Source: CAZCBN01 sp964496975
GTDB lineage: Bacteria > Planctomycetota > Phycisphaerae > Phycisphaerales > UBA1924
NCBI GenBank assembly: GCA_964496975.1
Contig: CAZCBN010000059.1
Location: 1 to 18,935 of the forward strand
Direction: 5' to 3'
Length of the DNA stretch: 18,935 bases
The translations under genes and the position numbers were made by a program. The number at the start of each line of letters is the position of its first letter. Within the stretch, counting starts at the first letter, position 1. The notes below the pieces were generated by a model. The model saw nothing but the letters and a program-made list of their open reading frames with translations, did no database searches and was not told the origin of the DNA. Shown one piece after another: positions 14,525-18,935 of the stretch.

Positions 14525-15652
14525 ATGCCACACACCCCTCCATCCGACCTCCCCCTCCTCACCGTCAACGACCTCGCCGTCTCCTTCGACAACGGCGCCG
14601 GCCCGCGCATCCAGGCCGTCGACGGCGTCCGCATGACCCTCTTCCCACGCCAAACCCTCGCCGTCGTCGGCGAGTCCGGCTGCGGCAAGAGCGTCACCGC
14701 CATGTCCGCCCTCCAGCTCGTCCCCCGCCCCCCGGGCCGCTTTGACCGCGGCAGCATCAACTTCCGCCTCGGCGACAGCAACGAGCCCGGCCTCCCGGAC
14801 ACCGTCGACCTCACCAAACTCTCCGAGCGCGACATGCGCCGCATCCGCGGCCGCCACATCGCCATGATCTTCCAGGAGCCGATGACGAGCCTGAACCCCG
14901 TCTACACAGTCGGCGACCAGATCCTCGAAGCCATCCTCCTCCACCAGCGCGTCACCCACGCCGAGGCCAAGAACATCGCCGCCGAGGCCATGAAAGACGT
15001 CGGCATCCCAGACCCCGAAAAGCGCCTCGCCTACTACCCCCACCAGTTCAGCGGCGGCATGCGCCAACGAGTCATGATCGCCATGGCCCTCGCCTGCCGC
15101 CCCCGCCTCCTCCTCGCCGACGAGCCCACAACCGCCCTCGACGTCACCATCCAAGCGCAGATCCTCGACCTCCTCTCCGACCTCAAGTCCACCCGCGACA
15201 TGGCCGTCATGCTCATCACCCACGACCTGGGCGTCGTCGCCGAAAACGCCGACGTCGTCTGCGTCATGTACGCCGGCCGCGTCGTGGAGTACGCCCCCGT
15301 CCACACCCTCTTCGCGAACCCGCTGCACCCATACACCCGGGGCCTCCTCGCCAGCATCCCCCGCCTCGGCGCCCGCCAGGACCGCCTCACCACCATCCGC
15401 GAGATCACCGAAAACCCGCGCGAGTTCGAGCGCCTGCCCGACGCAAACAAGGGCATCCGCCCCTGGTGGCCCTGGAACGACCCACCCGCCGACCTCCGCC
15501 GCGCCCCGGGCCCCGCCGGCGACTACACCCTCGCCCGCGTCGCCGACCAGCACTGGGTCGGCCTCTGGCGCACCGACGCCGCCGCCGAAGCCCCCGCCGA
15601 CTTCCCGACCTGCAACGCCCGCGCCGCCCGGGCCGAGCCCGCCCCGACCTAA
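14525..15652 (+). CDS. OppD/DppD-type ABC transporter ATPase
   Basis: This is the cytoplasmic ATP-hydrolysing subunit of the peptide-class importer. Of 375 residues, the ABC domain shows Walker A GESGCGKS (49-56), Q-loop FQEPMTSLNP (116-125), signature FSGGMRQR (175-182), Walker B LLLADEPTTALD (195-206) and switch His233 in LITHDLG. The peptide-transporter C-terminal element HPYTRGLLASIPRLG (268-282) places it in the OppD/DppD class. The tail (about 300-375) has WWPWNDPP and HWVGLW (343-348) where relatives have a Cys-rich motif reported to bind an iron-sulfur cluster; only Cys363 is present here, so that motif is lost. No OppF-type second ATPase follows, so the subunit may act as a homodimer or pair with a gene elsewhere. 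The start ATG 14525 has no Shine-Dalgarno. Confidence 0.93.
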   Translation: MPHTPPSDLPLLTVNDLAVSFDNGAGPRIQAVDGVRMTLFPRQTLAVVGESGCGKSVTAMSALQLVPRPPGRFDRGSINFRLGDSNEPGLPDTVDLTKLSERDMRRIRGRHIAMIFQEPMTSLNPVYTVGDQILEAILLHQRVTHAEAKNIAAEAMKDVGIPDPEKRLAYYPHQFSGGMRQRVMIAMALACRPRLLLADEPTTALDVTIQAQILDLLSDLKSTRDMAVMLITHDLGVVAENADVVCVMYAGRVVEYAPVHTLFANPLHPYTRGLLASIPRLGARQDRLTTIREITENPREFERLPDANKGIRPWWPWNDPPADLRRAPGPAGDYTLARVADQHWVGLWRTDAAAEAPADFPTCNARAARAEPAPT

Positions 15653-15693
15653 CCTCCCTCGCACCGAAGCGCCGACGCCCCGCCGAAGCACCA

Positions 15694-16872
15694 ATGCCCG
15701 AGCAAACCAAAACCCTCCTCCTCTGCGACGACGCCTTCGGCCGACAAGAGCACGCCCTCCTCCAGCGCCTCGCCCTGGGCCTCGCCGACGAGGGCGGCGA
15801 AACCTGGATCCTCGCCCCCTCCACCGTCACCGATCACTTCAACACCTTCGCCGGCCCGCGACTCGTCTCCATCCCCTGGCCCCGCCTGCCCATCCCCACC
15901 GCCGCCCGCCTGCGCACCGCCCTCGCCGCCCTCGCCCAGCACCGCGTCGCCCCGCCCTACGACGTCGTCCACGTCTTCGGCGACCGCGCCCTCCGCCTCG
16001 GCGCCGCCCTCGCCCAGCACGGCAGCGCCCTCCTCGCCGTCGAGGTCTGCGGCCCCATCGCCGCCGCCCTCCCACGCTGGCTCCAAAGCGCCATCGCCCA
16101 GCGCCGTGCGCCCGCCGCAGGTACCTCCTCGGCAAGCGACGCCGACCGCGCCGGCCCCGTCCTCCTGGTCGCGTCCGACGCCGAGCTCGCCCAGTCCCTG
16201 CGCGAGCTCGACACCGCCGCCTCGCTCTGCACCGCCCCCTGGGGCGTTCACCGCGGGCCCGCCCCCGCTCGCCCCGCGGGCCACTCGGCGCCCATCCACG
16301 CCATCCTCCTCACCGCCCGCCGCGACCGCCCCTGCGACGTCGGCCGGGCCGCCGGCGAGGCCGCCATCGCCCTGCTGAAGGAACGCCCCCACCTCGCCGT
16401 CTTCGCCGACGAGCGCGCCGCCGCGCGCCACCGCTGGTGGTCCCTCGCCCGTCACGCCGGAGTCAACGACCGCTTCACCCTGATCGACGACCCCGACAGC
16501 CGCCGCGACCTCGTCACCGCCGTCGACCTCGCCGTCTTCGCCGACCCCAGCGGCCTCCGCCGAAGCCTGCTCCTCGACACCATGATGGCCGCCCGCCCCA
16601 TCATCGCCTGCCCCGGCCCCGCCGACGGCTCGGTCCTCTCGCCAGAAAAAACCACGCTCGTGCGCACGCCCGGCGCCGAAGCCTGGCGCCAGGCCATCAC
16701 CGCCGCGCTCGAGTCTCCTGCCCGCGTCCGCGCAATGGCCGACGCCGCCCGCGACTACCTGCTCACCGCGCGCCGCCTCTCCCTCCAGGTCGCCGCGCTG
16801 CAAGACGCCTACGAGGCCGCCCTGGCCCGGCCCATGCCCATGTCCATGTCCGCCGCGTCCGAGAACCGGTAG
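15694..16872 (+). CDS. GT-B-fold glycosyltransferase-like protein (GT4-like)
   Basis: The 392-residue protein has a two-Rossmann layout. The N-terminal half has TLLLCDDAFG (7-16), YDVVHVFGDRALRLG (89-103) and LLVASDAELAQSL (157-169). After APWGVHRG (181-188) the C-terminal half has NDRFTLIDD (258-266) and DPSGLRRSLLLDTMMAARPI (284-303). That last segment aligns in form with the donor-site motif E-P-F-G-x-x-x-x-E-A-M of GT4 enzymes, but the first acidic residue is Asp284 and the second is Asp295, so activity may be altered or lost. It has no signal peptide or membrane helix. The C-terminus has a short Met-Pro/Met-Ser repeat. ATG 15694 is 41 bp after the ATPase gene. Its place in a transport block suggests co-transcription but no clear functional tie. 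The acceptor is unknown. Confidence 0.68.
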   Translation: MPEQTKTLLLCDDAFGRQEHALLQRLALGLADEGGETWILAPSTVTDHFNTFAGPRLVSIPWPRLPIPTAARLRTALAALAQHRVAPPYDVVHVFGDRALRLGAALAQHGSALLAVEVCGPIAAALPRWLQSAIAQRRAPAAGTSSASDADRAGPVLLVASDAELAQSLRELDTAASLCTAPWGVHRGPAPARPAGHSAPIHAILLTARRDRPCDVGRAAGEAAIALLKERPHLAVFADERAAARHRWWSLARHAGVNDRFTLIDDPDSRRDLVTAVDLAVFADPSGLRRSLLLDTMMAARPIIACPGPADGSVLSPEKTTLVRTPGAEAWRQAITAALESPARVRAMADAARDYLLTARRLSLQVAALQDAYEAALARPMPMSMSAASENR

Positions 16873-17050
16873 GTCGCGGCCCACTTACCCCCCGTTCCGG
16901 CGCCACCCCACCGGGGCAACCCGCAACAGGTGGCATCCCCCTGAAGTCGGCGCACGCTGAATGCACGCGGAGGGCGGTTCCCGCCGCGTGCGTCGGCCGG
17001 AGCCGACGCACGCGACCCGGCCCCACCCCCGCGGCCTCGGCGGATCCACC
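16873..17050. other. 178-bp intergenic gap with a strong stem-loop
   Basis: There is no credible gene. The notable element is the 13-bp perfect inverted repeat at 16985-17014, listed separately. The rest is GC-rich sequence without recognisable promoter hexamers. The drop in C-over-G bias on the plus strand after this point hints at a boundary between two gene sets. Confidence 0.4.
16985..17014. repeat. Perfect 13-bp inverted repeat with CGGA loop
   Basis: CGCGTGCGTCGGC (16985-16997) and GCCGACGCACGCG (17002-17014) are exact reverse complements around CGGA. The element is 36 bp before the start of the next gene and 112 bp after the glycosyltransferase stop. No T-run follows, so it is not a classical rho-independent terminator. 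It may be a leader hairpin or a dyad binding site. A diverged partial copy of one arm (GTCGGCGCACG) lies near 16946-16956. Confidence 0.65.
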
Positions 17051-17824
17051 ATGAAGACCGATCGCACACCCACGCCGCGGCGCCGCGCCGCGGCCGCGCT
17101 GCTGCGGCCCCTCGCCCTGTGCGGGGCCGCGGCGTTCTCGCTCGTGCTCTCATCGCCCGCCGCGAGCGCGCAAACCCGCGGCCTCGCCGCCTTGCCGCCG
17201 GACCTTGAGGGCGCCTGGCGCGGCGGCTACGACCCCACCGCCGACAACCGCTTCAACCGCCGCCTCGCGACGCTCCCCCCCGCCGGCACGCCGTGGCTCG
17301 TGACGCGCACGCCCCCGGCGGTCGGGTCGGGCCGCGTCTGGGCCGGCCCCGCGGTGCTCGGCGGCCTGCCCCCGCAGCCCGACATCCGCTGGCCGGACCT
17401 GGGCCCGCAGGCCTTCGGCCGCGAGGCGACGGCCGCCGACCTCGTCTTCGCCCGCGTTGACACCACCGTCGTCGCCTTCAGCCCCTGGGTGCGATTCCTC
17501 GACGACGGCAACGAGCGGCTGGAACTCGCCCGCCAGCAGTGGCTCCGCGAGCAGGGGTACACCGGCGGCGTGCGCACGTTCGTGAACCCGCGCACGCTCG
17601 CGCAGCCCGCGCCCGCCTCCGCCGCCCGCGCGATGCCCGAGCCCTCCGCGGTCATCCGCCGCCCGATCGACGTGCCGGCGACGCGCTCGCGCGAGCAGGT
17701 GCGGTTCTCCCTGCCCCCCGGCGTGAACGAGGCGACGCGGGCGCGGCTCGAGGCCTCGGGCCGGCTGATCGACCCCGCGGCCCAGGGCCGTGCGCACGCC
17801 GACGCGCACCGCCCGACGCGCTGA
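17051..17824 (+). CDS. Secreted or periplasmic protein of unknown function
   Basis: I do not recognise a family. From ATG 17051 the protein is 257 residues with a classical Sec signal peptide: basic TPRRRAAAALLRP (8-20), a hydrophobic core (21-34) and a cleavage-type SPAASA (35-40) before QTRG. The mature chain is soluble, Pro- and Arg-rich at its end, with a more conserved-looking middle: DLEGAWRGGYDPTADNRFNR (51-70) and FSPWVRFLDDGNERLELARQ (about 140-160). The extended frame back to 16961 would read through the stem-loop and is rejected because the signal peptide begins at 17051. It is 42 bp upstream of xseA and could share its transcript. Confidence 0.72.
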   Translation: MKTDRTPTPRRRAAAALLRPLALCGAAAFSLVLSSPAASAQTRGLAALPPDLEGAWRGGYDPTADNRFNRRLATLPPAGTPWLVTRTPPAVGSGRVWAGPAVLGGLPPQPDIRWPDLGPQAFGREATAADLVFARVDTTVVAFSPWVRFLDDGNERLELARQQWLREQGYTGGVRTFVNPRTLAQPAPASAARAMPEPSAVIRRPIDVPATRSREQVRFSLPPGVNEATRARLEASGRLIDPAAQGRAHADAHRPTR

Positions 17825-17866
17825 GCGCGCGCCCCGGCGGCGGGCGCTCCGTACGCTTGCCGCGAG

Positions 17867-18935
17867 ATGCCCGACCGACTCCCGTTTGACCCGGCCAAGA
17901 TGGCGGCCGCCAAGCGACCACCCGCGGCCGCGGGCGCCGCTCAGGCGCCGGGTCCATCCCCGGGCGCATCACCCGGGTCGGCTGAGCCGGCGTCGGCCCC
18001 GTGGACCGTGCCGCAACTCGCGGGCCTCATTGAGTCCGCCGTGCAGCGTGCGTTCCCCGACCGCGTGCGCGTGGTGGGGGAGGTCAGCAACGCCCGGCTG
18101 CGCACGCACTGGTACTTCGACCTGAAAGACGGCGGCGCGGTCATCTCGGCCGTGCTCTTTGCGTCGGCCGCGAGGCGGCTCGGCCCGGTGATCGAGGACG
18201 GCGGGCAGGTGCTCGTCAGCGGGCGGCTCAGCTACTACGCCCCCAGCGGCCGCATCTCCCTCATCGCCGAGCACGTGGAGCCCGTGGGCCGCGGCGCGGC
18301 CGAGGCCCGGCTCCGGGCGCTCGTCGAAGAGGCCCGGGCGCTCGGCTGGCTTGACCCGGCCCGCAAGCGGCCCATGCCCACCTTCCCGCGGCGGGTGGCG
18401 GTGGTCACAAGCCGCACCGGCGCGGCCCTGCAGGACGTGATCGACACCGCCCGCCGCCGCTGCCCCGCGGTGGAGCTGCTCGTGGTGGACGTGCGGGTGC
18501 AGGGCCCCTCGGCCGCGGGCGAGGTGGCGGGGGCCATCCGCGCCCTGAGCGCGCAGCACGCGGCGCTGGGCGTCGACGCCCTGCTTGTGACGCGGGGCGG
18601 CGGCTCGGCCGAGGATCTGGCCGCCTTCAACGACCGCGGGGTGGCGCACGCCATCGTGTCGTGCGCGGTGCCCGTCGCGGCCGCGATCGGCCACGAGACG
18701 GACACGACGCTCGCCGAGCTTGTCGCCGACCTGCGCTGCGCCACGCCCACGCAGGCCGCGATGCGGCTGACCCCCGACCGCGCGGCGCTCCTGGAGCAGG
18801 TGGACGCGTTGGCACGCCGGCTGCAGGCGGGGGCGCGGGGCACGCTGCGCGGCGCGGCGCAGACGCTGCGCCAGCTCGCGTCGCGCCCGGCCGTCGCGAG
18901 CCCGCGCCGCGCGCTGGACGTGCAGCGGGCCCGGC
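17867..18935 (+). CDS. xseA: Exodeoxyribonuclease VII large subunit (5' part, cut by window edge)
   Basis: Exonuclease VII is a single-strand-specific nuclease that degrades DNA to oligonucleotides in both directions. The large subunit carries the catalytic site. The visible 356 residues run in one open frame to the edge. After a low-complexity Ala/Pro/Gly leader (about 10-44) comes the N-terminal OB-fold: WTVPQLAGLI (46-55), VVGEVSNARL (69-78), HWYFDLKDGG (81-90) and a strand-rich part to about 140. The catalytic region follows: FPRRVAVVTSRTGAALQDVI (173-192), VTRGGGSAEDLAAFND (241-256), AAIGHETDTTLAEL (272-285) and DLRCATPTQAA (288-298). Family members usually have 400-450 residues, so roughly the last quarter, mainly the coiled-coil arm, is missing. 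The ATG at 17867 has only a weak GCGAG nearby. Confidence 0.95.
   Translation, partial: MPDRLPFDPAKMAAAKRPPAAAGAAQAPGPSPGASPGSAEPASAPWTVPQLAGLIESAVQRAFPDRVRVVGEVSNARLRTHWYFDLKDGGAVISAVLFASAARRLGPVIEDGGQVLVSGRLSYYAPSGRISLIAEHVEPVGRGAAEARLRALVEEARALGWLDPARKRPMPTFPRRVAVVTSRTGAALQDVIDTARRRCPAVELLVVDVRVQGPSAAGEVAGAIRALSAQHAALGVDALLVTRGGGSAEDLAAFNDRGVAHAIVSCAVPVAAAIGHETDTTLAELVADLRCATPTQAAMRLTPDRAALLEQVDALARRLQAGARGTLRGAAQTLRQLASRPAVASPRRALDVQRAR

Noticed and set aside
16985..17014. Rho-independent terminator after the glycosyltransferase gene
   Set aside because: The stem is perfect, but neither strand has a T-run next to it, and it is only 36 bp before the next start codon.

Overview
This 18.9 kb window has very high GC and reads as a chromosome segment of a Planctomycetota bacterium, most likely class Phycisphaerae. 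That assignment is inferred from three things: a secreted protein ending in a short Pro-rich / hydrophobic / Arg-rich sorting tail of the PEP-CTERM type, start regions that often lack a clear Shine-Dalgarno, and planctomycete-looking variants of several families. No rRNA, tRNA, CRISPR array, insertion sequence or phage gene is visible.

Layout. (1) 121-1254 (+): holB, the clamp-loader delta' subunit. (2) 1285-4700 (-): four genes in transcription order. They are a methylisocitrate-lyase-type enzyme (prpB-like), a citrate/2-methylcitrate synthase (prpC/gltA-like), a two-TM bacterial PH-domain protein and a small two-TM protein with a C-terminal zinc ribbon. (3) 4701-5010: a divergent regulatory region holding two adjacent dyads. 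(4) 5011-5775 (+): a PEP-CTERM-type secreted protein, followed by a strong intrinsic terminator at 5922-5953. (5) 6186-15652 (+): a transport block. It has a sugar-type periplasmic binding protein, an OppC-type permease, a membrane-anchored family-5 peptide-binding protein, an OppB/YejB-type permease, a second and very large OppC/YejE-type permease, and an OppD-type ATPase. (6) 15694-17824 (+): a GT-B glycosyltransferase-like protein and a secreted protein of unknown function. (7) 17867 to the right edge (+): the start of xseA, the large subunit of exodeoxyribonuclease VII.

How the genes work together. PrpB- and PrpC-type enzymes together suggest propionyl-CoA use through the methylcitrate cycle, although prpD is not in the window. 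The binding protein, permeases and ATPase make a peptide/nickel-class ABC importer. The importer is the most unusual part of the window. All three permeases carry large insertions: about 160 residues in the OppB-type, about 85 residues with tandem hexapeptide repeats in the first OppC-type, and about 400 residues with roughly eight extra hydrophobic segments in the second. The binding protein is anchored by an uncleaved-looking N-terminal helix plus a coiled coil. The ATPase lacks the usual C-terminal cysteine motif and no OppF partner follows it. I could not run database searches, so whether this is a new transporter subtype or a known planctomycete variant remains open.
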